DNA of 64,000 nt from positions 310,001 through 374,000 of the forward strand of contig NZ_JAFMOW010000067.1 in NCBI RefSeq assembly GCF_019049675.1. The letters run 5' to 3'. Of this stretch, positions 50,515 to 60,259 are shown piece by piece (positions within the stretch are counted from its first letter, which is position 1; every line of letters starts with the position of its first letter). This DNA comes from Rahnella bonaserana. Lineage in GTDB: Bacteria > Pseudomonadota > Gammaproteobacteria > Enterobacterales > Enterobacteriaceae. A program made the position numbers and the translations under genes. The notes beneath the pieces are model-generated. The model did not search any database, was not told the DNA's origin, and saw only the letters and a program-made list of their open reading frames with translations.

Positions 50515-51240
50515 ATGGCTAAATTAATCGCAGAGAATCTGGCAAAAGCTTACAAGGGCCGCAAGGTCGTTGAAGATGTCAGCCTGATGGTCAACTCCGG
50601 CGAAATCGTCGGGTTATTGGGCCCAAACGGGGCCGGTAAAACCACCACGTTTTACATGGTCGTCGGCATTGTGCAGCGTGATGCGGGCCGTATTGTCGTC
50701 GATGATGAAGACATCAGCCTGTTGCCATTGCATACCCGCGCCCGTCGCGGGATTGGCTATCTCCCTCAGGAAGCCTCCATTTTCCGCCGCCTCAGTGTCT
50801 TTGATAACCTGATGGCTGTGTTGCAGATCCGCGATGATCTGAATAAAGAACAGCGTAACGATCGCGCCAATGAACTGATGGAAGAGTTCCATATTTCTCA
50901 TTTGCGCGATAACCTCGGTCAGTCACTGTCCGGTGGTGAACGCCGTCGTGTTGAAATCGCCCGTGCGCTGGCAGCGAACCCTAAATTCATCCTGCTGGAT
51001 GAACCCTTCGCCGGTGTTGACCCGATTTCAGTTATCGACATCAAAAAAATCATTGAGCATTTGCGTGACAGCGGCCTCGGCGTACTGATCACCGACCATA
51101 ACGTTCGCGAAACGCTCGACGTGTGTGAACGCGCTTACATCGTCAGTCAGGGCAAATTAATCGCCCACGGCACACCCGCCGATATTCTTGCTGATGAACA
51201 AGTTAAACGTGTTTATCTTGGTGAAGAATTCCGTCTGTGA
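50515..51240 (+). CDS. lptB: LPS export ATPase LptB
   Basis: A 241-residue ABC ATPase powering LPS extraction with LptFG. Walker A GPNGAGKT is at residues 36-43, signature [15 protein letters not shown] near 140, and Walker [14 protein letters not shown] near 158. It is tightly linked to lptA and 102 bases upstream of rpoN. Confidence 0.96.
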   Translation: MAKLIAENLAKAYKGRKVVEDVSLMVNSGEIVGLLGPNGAGKTTTFYMVVGIVQRDAGRIVVDDEDISLLPLHTRARRGIGYLPQEASIFRRLSVFDNLMAVLQIRDDLNKEQRNDRANELMEEFHISHLRDNLGQSLSGGERRRVEIARALAANPKFILLDEPFAGVDPISVIDIKKIIEHLRDSGLGVLITDHNVRETLDVCERAYIVSQGKLIAHGTPADILADEQVKRVYLGEEFRL

Positions 51241-51342
51241 TCTGTGCCGCCGGAACCGTGCCTGTTTCGCCTTAAAATGAAACGGGCCGTCTCTGACAGA
51301 AGTGTTGCCGTTTTCACTCATCAACGGAAATAAAGCCAAGAT

Positions 51343-52776
51343 ATGAAGCAAGGTTTGCAACTCAGATTCAGCCAACAACTGGCAATGACTCCACAGTTAC
51401 AACAGGCCATCCGCCTGTTGCAATTGTCCACGCTTGAGCTCCAACAGGAGATCCAACTCGCGCTGGAGAGCAACCCTCTGCTTGAACAAACCGACCTCCA
51501 TGAAGAAATCGACTCGGTAGAAGCCACCGACAGCGAAGGGTTAGATACCCGCGAAGCACTCGAGCAAAAAGACATGCCCGAAGAGCTGCCGCTGGATGCG
51601 ACCTGGGATGAAATCTATACCGCGGGCACGCCTTCCGGCACCGGTAATGATTACAGCGACGACGAGCTGCCGATTTATCAGGGTGAAACCACCCAGACCC
51701 TTCAGGATTACCTGATGTGGCAGGTCGAGCTGACACCGTTTTCTGACACTGATGCGGCCATTGCCACCTCCATTGTCGATGCGGTCGATGACACCGGTTA
51801 TCTCACCGTTTCTCTTGACGACATTCTGGAAAGCGTCGGGGATGAAAACGTCACGATGGATGAAGTGGAAGCCGTGCTCAAACGCGTACAGCGCTTTGAC
51901 CCGGTCGGCGTGGCCGCGCGCGATCTGCGCGACTGCCTGCTGATCCAGCTTTCCCAGTATGCGACCGACACGCCTTTCATCACCGAAGCCCGTCTTATCA
52001 TCAGCGAACATCTGGATTTGCTGGCGAACCATGATTTCCGCGCACTTATGCGATCAACCCGGTTAAAAGAAGATACACTGAAAGGAGCGATGCTCCTGAT
52101 CCAGTCTCTTGATCCGCGTCCGGGCCAGTCGATCAATACCGGCGAATCCGAATACGTGATCCCGGATGTGCTGGTGCGCAAAGTGTCAGGGGTCTGGACG
52201 GTTGAACTTAATTCCGACAGCATTCCGCGTCTGAAGATTAACCAGCAGTACGCCGCGATGGGTAATTCCGCACGCAGCGACAGCGACGGGCAATTTATCC
52301 GCAGCAATCTGCAGGAAGCCAAGTGGTTAATCAAAAGCCTGGAAAGCCGTAACGACACGCTGTTGAAAGTCACGCGCTGTATCGTTGAGCAGCAGCAGGC
52401 GTTCTTTGAACTGGGTGAAGAATTTATGAAACCTATGGTGCTGGCCGATATCGCCAGCGCCGTAGAAATGCACGAATCGACGATTTCACGCGTCACGACG
52501 CAGAAGTTTCTGCACAGCCCGCGTGGCATTTTCGAACTGAAGTATTTCTTTTCCAGCCATGTCAGTACAGACAGCGGCGGCGAGGCATCGTCAACCGCGA
52601 TCCGGGCGCTGGTGAAGAAATTAATCGCAGCGGAGAATCCTGTAAAACCGCTCAGTGACAGTAAGTTAGCGACCCTGCTTTCCGATCAGGGAATTATGGT
52701 TGCACGCCGAACTGTCGCCAAATACCGAGAGTCTTTGTCCATCCCGCCCTCAAACCAACGTAAACAGTTAGTTTGA
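51343..52776 (+). CDS. rpoN: RNA polymerase sigma-54 factor
   Basis: A 477-residue sigma-54. The glutamine/leucine-rich region I (residues 1-50, activator contact), acidic region II (50-120), the core-binding domain and a C-terminal HTH are all present. The RpoN box [10 protein letters not shown] is near the C-terminus and reads -24 promoters. It is followed by hpf, ptsN, rapZ and npr, the conserved nitrogen-PTS cluster. Confidence 0.97.
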   Translation: MKQGLQLRFSQQLAMTPQLQQAIRLLQLSTLELQQEIQLALESNPLLEQTDLHEEIDSVEATDSEGLDTREALEQKDMPEELPLDATWDEIYTAGTPSGTGNDYSDDELPIYQGETTQTLQDYLMWQVELTPFSDTDAAIATSIVDAVDDTGYLTVSLDDILESVGDENVTMDEVEAVLKRVQRFDPVGVAARDLRDCLLIQLSQYATDTPFITEARLIISEHLDLLANHDFRALMRSTRLKEDTLKGAMLLIQSLDPRPGQSINTGESEYVIPDVLVRKVSGVWTVELNSDSIPRLKINQQYAAMGNSARSDSDGQFIRSNLQEAKWLIKSLESRNDTLLKVTRCIVEQQQAFFELGEEFMKPMVLADIASAVEMHESTISRVTTQKFLHSPRGIFELKYFFSSHVSTDSGGEASSTAIRALVKKLIAAENPVKPLSDSKLATLLSDQGIMVARRTVAKYRESLSIPPSNQRKQLV

Positions 52777-52799
52777 CCTCAACAGAGAAGGAAGACATT

Positions 52800-53087
52800 A
52801 TGCAGCTCAACATTACCGGACATCACATTGAGATCACGGATCCCCTGAGAGAATTCATCACGTCGAAGCTGGCCAAGCTTGAGCAGTATTTCGACAGGAT
52901 TAATCAGGTGTATGTGGTGTTGAGCGTGGAAAAGGTGCAAAAAGTTGCCGAAGCGACTTTGCATGTGAATGGAGGCGAGTTACATGCCACCTCGGAACAT
53001 CAGGATATGTACGCAGCGATTGACGGACTGGTTGATAAACTGGCCCGCCAGCTGAATAAACATAAAGACAAACTGAAACAGCACTGA
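52800..53087 (+). CDS. hpf: Ribosome hibernation promoting factor (short HPF)
   Basis: A 95-residue short HPF, E. coli length, which with RMF makes inactive 100S ribosome dimers in stationary phase. The start MQLNITGHHIEIT is chosen over an upstream in-frame ATG (52773) inside rpoN; AGAAGGAAG precedes it. It lies 23 bases after rpoN. Confidence 0.95.
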   Translation: MQLNITGHHIEITDPLREFITSKLAKLEQYFDRINQVYVVLSVEKVQKVAEATLHVNGGELHATSEHQDMYAAIDGLVDKLARQLNKHKDKLKQH

Positions 53088-53197
53088 CATTCATGTAGCC
53101 AACCCTGTGCTACAAACCTTCGGGCATCGGCTTGTGACCTTCGGGAAACGAGCCGATATAGCTTTAAGGGTGAAACAGCGCAAAAGTGAAAGATGAC

Positions 53198-53668
53198 ATG
53201 ATCAACGATATAGCAATGCAATTAACGTCGGTGCTTAATGCCGAATGCACCAAAAGCGGCGTTCATTGCGCCAGCAAAAAACGCGCACTGGAAATCATCA
53301 GCGAACTGGCCGCCAGACAACTTAATTTGTCGCCACAGGTGATTTTCGACGCCATTTTGACCCGTGAACGCATGGGCAGCACCGGGATCGGTGCCGGGAT
53401 CGCCATCCCGCACGGTAAGCTGGAAGAAGATACTTTACGTGCCGTCGGGGTGTTCATTCAGCTGGAACAACCGATCGCTTTTGATGCCATCGATAATCAG
53501 CCGGTAGACTTACTTTTTGCCTTGCTGGTACCGGCAGATCAATGTAAAACCCATTTACATACATTATCTTTGGTCGCGAAGAAGTTAGCTGATAAAACAG
53601 TGTGTCGCCGCCTGCGTGGTGCGCAAAGCGACGAAGAACTGTTCCAGATAATGACTGAAAACGAATAA
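53198..53668 (+). CDS. ptsN: Nitrogen-PTS EIIA protein PtsN
   Basis: A 156-residue EIIA-Ntr protein phosphorylated at H72 (GIAIPHGKL; H73 in E. coli) by PtsP-NPr. Its dephospho form regulates potassium transport (TrkA, KdpD) and phosphate and sigma-E signalling. The ATG at 53198 aligns with E. coli; a GTG four codons upstream (53186) is an alternative, and both ribosome sites are weak. Confidence 0.94.
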   Translation: MINDIAMQLTSVLNAECTKSGVHCASKKRALEIISELAARQLNLSPQVIFDAILTRERMGSTGIGAGIAIPHGKLEEDTLRAVGVFIQLEQPIAFDAIDNQPVDLLFALLVPADQCKTHLHTLSLVAKKLADKTVCRRLRGAQSDEELFQIMTENE

Positions 53669-53735
53669 ATTGCTGATTCCCGGTACGGTGCCGGGAAAAT
53701 GAATTCTGAACACTGAATGCCAGGGGAGTGACACC

Positions 53736-54590
53736 ATGGTGCTGATGATTGTCAGCGGCCGTTCCGGTTCCGGGAAATCGGTTGCCCTACGGGCATTGGA
53801 AGACATGGGTTTTTACTGTGTGGATAACCTGCCGGTGGTGTTATTGCCGCAGCTTGCCCAGACCCTCGTTGAACGTAATACGTCAGCGGCCGTCAGCATC
53901 GACGTGCGTAACATGCCGGAAACCCCGGAAGTTTATGAGTATGCGATGTCACAACTGCCGGAGAGTTTCTCACCGCAGTTGCTGTTCCTTGACGCCGACC
54001 GCAATACGCTGATCCGCCGCTACAGCGACACCCGTCGTTTGCACCCGCTTTCCAGCAAAAACCTCTCCCTCGAAAGTGCCATTGATGAAGAAGCCGATCT
54101 GCTCGAGCCTCTGCGTTCGTCTGCCGATCTCATCATCGACACGTCCGAAATGTCCGTGCACGAACTGGCAGAAATGCTGCGTACCCGCCTGCTGGGTAAA
54201 CGCGAACGTGAACTGACGATGGTGTTCGAGTCTTTCGGTTTTAAACACGGTATTCCGATTGATGCGGATTATGTGTTTGACGTACGTTTTCTGCCGAACC
54301 CGCACTGGGATCCGAAACTGCGCCCGATGACCGGCCTCGACAAACCGGTGGCGGCCTTCCTCGACCGTCATACCGAAGTCCATAACTTTATCTACCAGAC
54401 CCGCAGTTATCTCGAACAGTGGCTGCCGATGCTGGAAACCAACAACCGCAGCTATCTGACCGTCGCCATTGGCTGTACCGGCGGTAAGCACCGTTCGGTC
54501 TACATCGCCGAGCAACTGGCCGACTATTTCCGTTCCCGCGGGAAAAATGTGCAATCCCGCCATCGCACGCTGGAAAAACGCAAATCATGA
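53736..54590 (+). CDS. rapZ: RNase adapter RapZ
   Basis: A 284-residue RNA-binding protein. Walker A GRSGSGKS (residues 8-15) is in the N-terminal kinase-like domain; the C-terminal domain (about 155-284) senses glucosamine 6-phosphate. RapZ presents the GlmZ sRNA to RNase E and so sets GlmS levels. The C-terminal lysine/arginine-rich tail ([11 protein letters not shown]) is intact. It overlaps npr by four bases. Confidence 0.96.
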   Translation: MVLMIVSGRSGSGKSVALRALEDMGFYCVDNLPVVLLPQLAQTLVERNTSAAVSIDVRNMPETPEVYEYAMSQLPESFSPQLLFLDADRNTLIRRYSDTRRLHPLSSKNLSLESAIDEEADLLEPLRSSADLIIDTSEMSVHELAEMLRTRLLGKRERELTMVFESFGFKHGIPIDADYVFDVRFLPNPHWDPKLRPMTGLDKPVAAFLDRHTEVHNFIYQTRSYLEQWLPMLETNNRSYLTVAIGCTGGKHRSVYIAEQLADYFRSRGKNVQSRHRTLEKRKS

Positions 54591-54859
54591 CGGTAAAACA
54601 AACGGTAGAAATCAAAAACCGGTTAGGGATGCATGCCCGTCCGGCGATGAAGTTGTTTGAACTGGTGCAGAGCTTTGAATCAGAAGTGATGCTGCGCAAC
54701 GGCACTGGCATTGAAGCAGAAGCCAGCAGCGTGATCGCGCTGCTGATGCTTGATTCCCCGAAAGGTCAGAAAATCGAAATCGAAGCCACCGGGCCAGATG
54801 AAGAGCAGGCTCTCAGCGCCGTCGTAAATCTGATTAATTCAGGTTTTGACGAAGACTAA
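54587..54859 (+). CDS. ptsO: Nitrogen-PTS phosphocarrier NPr
   Basis: A 90-residue HPr-like carrier with the phosphorylated H16 in GMHARPAMK. It passes phosphate from PtsP to PtsN. Also known as npr. The start overlaps the rapZ stop (ATGA). It ends the conserved cluster; a structured repeat and the accessory island follow, where E. coli has yrbL. Confidence 0.95.
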   Translation: MTVKQTVEIKNRLGMHARPAMKLFELVQSFESEVMLRNGTGIEAEASSVIALLMLDSPKGQKIEIEATGPDEEQALSAVVNLINSGFDED

Positions 54860-54886
54860 TAATCCTCACTCTTAGCCATAGTCATT

Positions 54887-55072
54887 GACGTTGCAGCAAG
54901 GCAGCAAGCGAGAGACAAATCGGTCAGGAACCGATTTGAACAGCGCTCGCGCTGGCCCGCAGGGTGAGCCTCAGGGACGAGGCTCATTAATCCCGATGAG
55001 CTGACATCAGTCAGTGATTCGGGTGAACGAACGCCGCTCACGCCGCTGCGGCGTCAAGGACGCAGGCTAAAT
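54887..55072. repeat. Structured ~185-base intergenic repeat-like element
   Basis: Three hairpins stand in a row: CAAATCGGT/ACCGATTTG (54916-54938), TGAGCCTC/GAGGCTCA (54965-54986), and CCCGA...TCGGG (54992-55023) enclosing CTGAC/GTCAG. A GC-rich tail with CGCCGC motifs follows. The arrangement resembles intergenic repeat families I know from Yersinia and Serratia genomes. Only one copy is in this window, so repeat status is inferred. It sits at the junction of the core cluster and the island. Confidence 0.5.
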
Positions 55073-56986
55073 GCGGGAAAGGCAATCTATTGCAATGGCC
55101 TTGAAGCTTTCAAAATTTTCACTGCTCAGCAGACGGCTCATTGAGCGTTCCCGCACAAACGTCACGAACAAATCGTAAATCGCCATCGCTTCTTCATAAT
55201 CTGCTTTGCTGATCGCCAGCAGGAAAATCACGTGCGCGGTTTCCCCTTCTCCCCAGGCAATGCCCTGCGGCGAGAGCAGCGTGATCACCACGGTTTTCTT
55301 CGCCAGCAGTCCCAGCGAGTGCGGCAGTGCAATCCCTTCGCCCAGCATGGTCGAGACAATCTCCTCACGCTCGACCACCGACGGGTAAAACGCCTGATCG
55401 ACATACCCTTCTTCTTCCAGCTGCGAACACACATGGCGGAATAACTCCGCCTGCGTCATCGGCTCGTTGACGATCATGAAGTGTTTTTCGTCGAAGAATT
55501 TTTCCAGCATATAAGGACGTGTGCGGTCGACCAGCACCAGCTTGCCGAGCTGCTCCATCTGGTATTCAGTCGGGAACGGTGACAGCACCACCACTGGCTT
55601 ATTCTTCTCGGTGATGCGGGCGTTGGAAATAATAAAATCTTCGTCGATATGCTCCAGTTGCTCGTAATCACGCAGCGAAACCACCTGTTTCATCACCAGT
55701 TGCGGATACTTACGGTTAATCTGCGCCTGGATCATACGGATGGTTGAATTGCCGGTGTCACACACAAACATCACCTGCGGATGCCGCTGGTAGCCGATAT
55801 TGTAATGTCGCTCCAGTCCGACGCCGATATGCAGCACCAGAAAACCAATCTCGTTTTCACTGAGCGTATAAGGCGTGTATTTTCCCCAGCTGGAAACTGC
55901 CGCCAGCGTGACGTCATAGGCCATCGGATAATGCTGTTTGATGTTATTCAGCAGCGGATTGGGAATATTAATCTGATATTTCACCCGCGTAATCATGGTC
56001 TTGATATGCGTCAGCAAGTCAGCGCGCAGTTGCCTGTCGCCCTGCAGATCATAGTTATAGTGCGAGTTGATATACGACAGAATGTAATCGACCAGCGATT
56101 CGTCATCATCAGCGTTAATGTCGGTCGGCAGAATTTGCTGTACGCGACGTGCGGCGATATTCACCCGCAGATAAGCTTCCTCAGAGGCCGGAATTTCCTT
56201 GCCGACCAGATTTCTCAGCTCAGCAGCCAGCCGCATGGAGACCTGTTTCACCGCCGGGTCGCCGTCTTCAGCATCAAAATCGGTCAGCGGATAACCGCCG
56301 GTAATGCGCTTGATCGCCACCGCACAATAGAGGATCAGATACTGCTCGCCCTCATCAGTCAGCTGAACAGAAGACTGCGTCAGCACCTGATGCATAAAGC
56401 GTGTCAGCGGTATCAGAGCCTCGGGTTCCAGACTTTCCGCCTTCAGCAGCGGATTCGCCTGTTCTTCGGCATCAAGCTGAAACAGCAGGTCGGTCAGACA
56501 GGCGCGGATCGCCAGTTCTGCGCCGAACAGCTTCATACCGTAGCGCGGTTTGGTTTCGATATTCAGATGATAGCGAGCCAGATGCTCCCTCACCTCAGCC
56601 ATATCATTTTGCAGGGTTCCCCGGCTGACAAACCATTCATCGGCCAGATCTTCCAGCTTCAATGAAAAAGCTGAGGTCAAAAAGCGGATCAGCAACGTTT
56701 TCACCCGTTCAGCGGCAGTGCGCGGCGTCGGATTCGGTTTTCGTTGCGTCGATTGCTGTAGCGTTGAGAAAAGCGTCTGATCGTCAATACGCAGCTGATA
56801 CCCACTGCCTCGGCTGTGTACAAACGTCGCGCCAAAATCGGCGATGATTTCATTCAGCGCAGTAATATCGGCACGCACCGTGCGCGTCGAAACGGACAAA
56901 CGTTTTGCCAGTTCATCCTGAGGAAGGGTTTCGGTTTGCAGCGCATCAAACAATTGCGCCAGACGTTGATTGGGAAATCTCACCAT
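55067..56986 (-). CDS. PRD/EIIA-containing transcriptional activator (MtlR/LicR type)
   Basis: A 639-residue regulator. It has an N-terminal DeoR-like winged helix (residues about 5-60, QDELAKRLSVSTRTVRADI), a second HTH (about 88-150), PRD1 (about 190-295), PRD2 (about 305-400), an EIIB-like domain with C409 (FVCDTGNST) and an EIIA domain with H556 (ALPHSLG). PRD2 keeps H327 and H386, but PRD1 has C221 and N276 where histidines are expected. Known family members activate sugar operons when their PRD2 is phosphorylated by HPr and their EIIB/EIIA dephosphorylated. It is downstream of, and co-directional with, the island enzymes, so it probably controls them. No PTS transporter is in view. Confidence 0.88.
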   Translation of the reverse strand: MVRFPNQRLAQLFDALQTETLPQDELAKRLSVSTRTVRADITALNEIIADFGATFVHSRGSGYQLRIDDQTLFSTLQQSTQRKPNPTPRTAAERVKTLLIRFLTSAFSLKLEDLADEWFVSRGTLQNDMAEVREHLARYHLNIETKPRYGMKLFGAELAIRACLTDLLFQLDAEEQANPLLKAESLEPEALIPLTRFMHQVLTQSSVQLTDEGEQYLILYCAVAIKRITGGYPLTDFDAEDGDPAVKQVSMRLAAELRNLVGKEIPASEEAYLRVNIAARRVQQILPTDINADDDESLVDYILSYINSHYNYDLQGDRQLRADLLTHIKTMITRVKYQINIPNPLLNNIKQHYPMAYDVTLAAVSSWGKYTPYTLSENEIGFLVLHIGVGLERHYNIGYQRHPQVMFVCDTGNSTIRMIQAQINRKYPQLVMKQVVSLRDYEQLEHIDEDFIISNARITEKNKPVVVLSPFPTEYQMEQLGKLVLVDRTRPYMLEKFFDEKHFMIVNEPMTQAELFRHVCSQLEEEGYVDQAFYPSVVEREEIVSTMLGEGIALPHSLGLLAKKTVVITLLSPQGIAWGEGETAHVIFLLAISKADYEEAMAIYDLFVTFVRERSMSRLLSSENFESFKAIAIDCLSRI

Positions 56987-57074
56987 TGTTCTTCCATATT
57001 ATTGCGGATACGCCCTCTGCGCAGAAACCCGGAAGGTTGCCACACAGAGGGTTTGGTTCTAACGCATTACGATG

Positions 57075-58274
57075 TCAGGGCGCAATCACCAACTGTGAGG
57101 GACTGCCCACAGCCACATAATCATCTACGAATGACAGTTTGCCGTTTTCACCAGAAATCTTGAATCTGGTGATGTTATCGCTTCGTTGATTCATTGCGTA
57201 AATATATTTGCCATCGGGTGACAACGTCAGCGTTCGCGGATAATCGCCACGCGTCCAGGTTTCGTCACTCCACGTCATCGCGCCTTCGCCGGTCACGTTG
57301 ATCTGCGCGATGCTGTTATGCAGGCGGTTCGCCACATACAGATGCTTGCCATCTTTGCTCAGCACAATACCGGCCGCAAAGTTGGTGCCTTTGAAACCGG
57401 CCGGTAACGATGACAGGCTGTGCAACTCCGTCAGGGTGCCTTGGGTAGTATCAAAGCGATAACTGGTCAGGGTCGAGGCTTCCTCGTTGATCAGGAAAAC
57501 CACTTTGCCGTTCGGATGAAACACAAAATGGCGCGGTCCTGCACCTTCTGAAGAGGCTTTGATAAACGGCGGATCGTTGGCTTCCAGCACGCCGGTTTCG
57601 CTGTTGAGCTTCCACTGATAGATCCGGTCAAGGCCGAGATCGGTTGAAAACACGAACTTGCCGGAAGGATCGGTGGCGATCATGTGCGCGTGCGGCCCGT
57701 TATGATCGCTGACAGCAAAACTGCCCTCCGCCGCTGCCGCCGGTTTCCCTGCTCCCGCCGGTCCGGAATCCTGCTGGCTGTTGCTGGCTTCACTCAGTTT
57801 TCCACTGGCATCCACCGGGAACACTGCCACCACGCCGCTGATGTAGTTCGCCACCAGCAAATGATCACCTTTTGGCGTCAGCGATAAATACACCGGCCCT
57901 GCACCCTGCGAATCCGCCTGGTTAATCAGCGTCAGGCTGCCGTCTTCCGGCGCAATGCGATAGGCCGCCACAGCGCCATGTTTGCCGCCGTTGTAATTAT
58001 CAATTTCACTGCCGATAAACAGCGTTTTACCGTCGTGGCTGAGCACCATCTGCGCCTGATTCGGCAGCTGGCTGGCGAGGGTTTTATCACTCAGCGCGCC
58101 GGTTTTCGGATCGAATTTAAAACGGTAGACACCTTCCCCGTTCGGGTTATAGGTGCCGACGTAAGCAAAATGCGGAGTCATCGAAGTCATTGTTTTTTCT
58201 GCTGCATAAAGCGGCACGGCAGACACTGCCAGCATCGCGGTGGTTAAACCTGAAATCAGAAACCAGTTTCTCAT
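57075..58274 (-). CDS. Secreted lactonase-type seven-bladed beta-propeller protein
   Basis: A 399-residue protein of the lactonase beta-propeller family (PF10282, the fold of 6-phosphogluconolactonase Pgl/YbhE). Unlike cytoplasmic Pgl it has a signal peptide (MRNWFLISG..., about 25 residues, ending LYA-AE), so it should be periplasmic. Repeated blade motifs such as LSHDGKTLFIG, LTPKGDHLLVANY, LSKDGKHLYVANR and LSPDGKYIYAMNQ recur about every 50-55 residues. The start at 58274 follows GAGG; an upstream in-frame Met lacks a site. It lies between the aldolase and the regulator on the same strand. Opening an aldonolactone before uptake is a plausible role but not shown. Confidence 0.82.
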   Translation of the reverse strand: MRNWFLISGLTTAMLAVSAVPLYAAEKTMTSMTPHFAYVGTYNPNGEGVYRFKFDPKTGALSDKTLASQLPNQAQMVLSHDGKTLFIGSEIDNYNGGKHGAVAAYRIAPEDGSLTLINQADSQGAGPVYLSLTPKGDHLLVANYISGVVAVFPVDASGKLSEASNSQQDSGPAGAGKPAAAAEGSFAVSDHNGPHAHMIATDPSGKFVFSTDLGLDRIYQWKLNSETGVLEANDPPFIKASSEGAGPRHFVFHPNGKVVFLINEEASTLTSYRFDTTQGTLTELHSLSSLPAGFKGTNFAAGIVLSKDGKHLYVANRLHNSIAQINVTGEGAMTWSDETWTRGDYPRTLTLSPDGKYIYAMNQRSDNITRFKISGENGKLSFVDDYVAVGSPSQLVIAP

Positions 58275-58313
58275 ACATTTCCTCAGAATTTGGGATATCA
58301 GACAAACGAGGGA

Positions 58314-58349
58314 ACCCTGCACCCGCTCAGTCGCTGAGGAATGCAGGGT
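58314..58349 (-). other. Hairpin between the aldolase and lactonase genes
   Basis: ACCCTGCA / TGCAGGGT outer stem with an inner CTCAG/CTGAG stem. No long U-run follows. It may reduce readthrough from the enzyme operon into the lactonase gene. Confidence 0.45.
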
Positions 58350-58394
58350 GTTTAACCGCGCAGACGGCTTACCGCGCAGGAAAGGTCAGAGCCG

Positions 58395-59135
58395 TCAGCC
58401 CACCAGCTTTTTAACGCTGGCCAGCAGGGTTTTCACATCTTCAGGACGGGTATTGCCCGACGCGCTGTCGATGATTGAGCTGTAGATATGTGGGATGATT
58501 TTAGTCACGCCCGCCGCCAGCGCGATTTCCATAATCGGCTCAAAGTTTTCTAAATCGATACCGCCGGTCGGCTCCAGCCAGAAATCCTGTTCTGCACAGG
58601 CACGTGCCACGGCAGCGAATTCGTCACGGGTTTTCAGTCCGCCCATCGGGAAATATTTTACCGAGCTGCCACCCATATCTTTCAGCAGTGCAATGGCGGT
58701 TTCCACCGGCACAATGGCGTCAGCAGAAGCAGAACTCAGTGGTCCGGTGTTGATCTTCACAAAGCTGGGTTTACCGGTCGGCGAAATCAGACCGTTGACC
58801 ACGCTGTCGTTTTGCCCCAGCATCCCGCGGCTGGTACCCACGCCGGTAAAGACCTGATTGACATGCTGCGGCTGAACCTGAGCAGAAATCTGGCTGACCA
58901 TCAGCGACTGACGCGGATCGCCTGCGCCTAAACCGACGGACAAGGCGTTTTCAATCAGTGCGGCATACTCTTTCATGTCTGCCACCGCGCTCGCGACGTC
59001 CGGATAATTTTTGGAAAGCACACCGACCAGCACATGACCTTCAGCCGCTTCGTAGATGTCACGGGCATTGTCTTTCGAGCCCGCCAGCACATTCAGGCAC
59101 ACGCGGTCACGGTAGAAATTTGGGGTCAGCTTCAT
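58395..59135 (-). CDS. KDGP aldolase family protein (DgaF-like)
   Basis: A 246-residue protein of the EF_0839/DUF1341 aldolase family, to which Salmonella DgaF (2-keto-3-deoxygluconate 6-phosphate aldolase) belongs. It would split KDGP into pyruvate and glyceraldehyde 3-phosphate. It has TIM-barrel-like motifs: FVKINTGPLSS near residue 125, KYFPMGGLKTR near 160, and EPTGGIDLENF near 193. Its start overlaps the lyase stop by four bases, so the lyase product is likely its substrate. It is unrelated in sequence to the classical Eda aldolase. Confidence 0.85.
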   Translation of the reverse strand: MKLTPNFYRDRVCLNVLAGSKDNARDIYEAAEGHVLVGVLSKNYPDVASAVADMKEYAALIENALSVGLGAGDPRQSLMVSQISAQVQPQHVNQVFTGVGTSRGMLGQNDSVVNGLISPTGKPSFVKINTGPLSSASADAIVPVETAIALLKDMGGSSVKYFPMGGLKTRDEFAAVARACAEQDFWLEPTGGIDLENFEPIMEIALAAGVTKIIPHIYSSIIDSASGNTRPEDVKTLLASVKKLVG

Positions 59136-60259
59136 GCTTTCTCTCCACTGAAAAGTTGTTTAAAACGCTGTGCGACGATGGCGAGTTGCGGTGGCGTTAC
59201 GCTGCGCACATCGACTTCGATCTTGCCTTCGTTGGCGCGGTAACCACGGAAATAAATCGCGATGTCGCCGTTTTTCATGGCGTCCACAATGGCTTTGGTT
59301 TTCCAGCCCAGCACCGCTTCATCGAAAGTAATTTCCGTGCGGGCGATATCACGCCCGGCGCTGTCCCAGACTACGCGACCGGTGACACCGTTGATTTCAT
59401 TCAGGCTGGCGATAAATGGCGTCATCTTGTCGACCATTTCCTGCCCGGTCGTTTTCGGCAGCGTGATATAACTTTCGATTGCCTGCGTCAGGCCAAGAAT
59501 GCCTTCTTTGCCAACTTTCATTGCGCGGCCAATCCCGCCCGATTGCAGTTTTACCCATTCGACGTATTGTTTTTTGCCGAGCACCAGACCGCTGGTCGGC
59601 CCTTCGATGGCCTTCGCGCCACTGTAAATCACCAGATCTGCGCCCATTTCGTAATAACAGGTCAGGTCTTCTTCTGCGGCAGCATCAACGATCAGCGGCA
59701 GGTTATGCTCACGGGCAACGGCAGCGGCTTCCGCCACCGACAGAATGCTTTTCTGCACACTGTGATGTGATTTGATGTACAGAATGGCGGCGGTACGCGG
59801 TGTGATGCAGGCAGCAAGCTGCGCGGCAGAACATTCATTGGCGTAACCGGCTTCCACCACTTTGCCGCCGCCCATGGTGACCATCGTGCCCACCGGCGCG
59901 CCATAATTCACGTTATGGCCTTTTGGCAGCACGATATCGTGCGGGATTTCCAGCGGTGCGGTGTGCAGGTTTTCCAGCAGCCAGGCATCGTCTTTGACGA
60001 TCACAGCCGCTACGGACTGCGCGATCCCGGCGGAAGCACAGGACACCACCACGGCGTTTTCCACGTTCAGCAGTTTCGCGATGTAAGCGCCGGTTTTATT
60101 CACCAGATCTTTCATCTCGAAGTAATGATTCAGACCGGTATTCACTACCGCTGCAACTTCTTCACGCGGCGTAGAGACCCCCAGCGCCGTCATACGACCA
60201 GAGGCGTTAATAACCTGTTTTAAATCATATTTTTCATATAAAGATTGTTCAGAAGACAT
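59132..60259 (-). CDS. SelA-like PLP enzyme, probable 2-amino-2-deoxy-aldonate ammonia-lyase (DgaE-like)
   Basis: A 375-residue fold-type I PLP protein of the SelA-related family that includes Salmonella DgaE, D-glucosaminate-6-phosphate ammonia-lyase. The PLP lysine is K216 in YSGAKAIEGP, with the cofactor aspartate D192 in VDAAAEEDL. It would release ammonia and give 2-keto-3-deoxygluconate 6-phosphate. It overlaps the amidohydrolase by 11 bases and the aldolase by four, marking one coupled pathway. Substrate is inferred from family; selenocysteine synthesis is ruled out by context and length. Confidence 0.85.
   Translation of the reverse strand: MSSEQSLYEKYDLKQVINASGRMTALGVSTPREEVAAVVNTGLNHYFEMKDLVNKTGAYIAKLLNVENAVVVSCASAGIAQSVAAVIVKDDAWLLENLHTAPLEIPHDIVLPKGHNVNYGAPVGTMVTMGGGKVVEAGYANECSAAQLAACITPRTAAILYIKSHHSVQKSILSVAEAAAVAREHNLPLIVDAAAEEDLTCYYEMGADLVIYSGAKAIEGPTSGLVLGKKQYVEWVKLQSGGIGRAMKVGKEGILGLTQAIESYITLPKTTGQEMVDKMTPFIASLNEINGVTGRVVWDSAGRDIARTEITFDEAVLGWKTKAIVDAMKNGDIAIYFRGYRANEGKIEVDVRSVTPPQLAIVAQRFKQLFSGEKA

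Noticed and set aside
55781-56665. 294-codon open frame opposite the MtlR-type regulator
   Set aside because: Entirely antisense, no domain recognised, no upstream ribosome site.
59132-60259. Selenocysteine synthase (SelA)
   Set aside because: The protein is shorter than SelA and sits in an amidohydrolase-aldolase operon with no selB or selC; the SelA-related ammonia-lyase family fits better.
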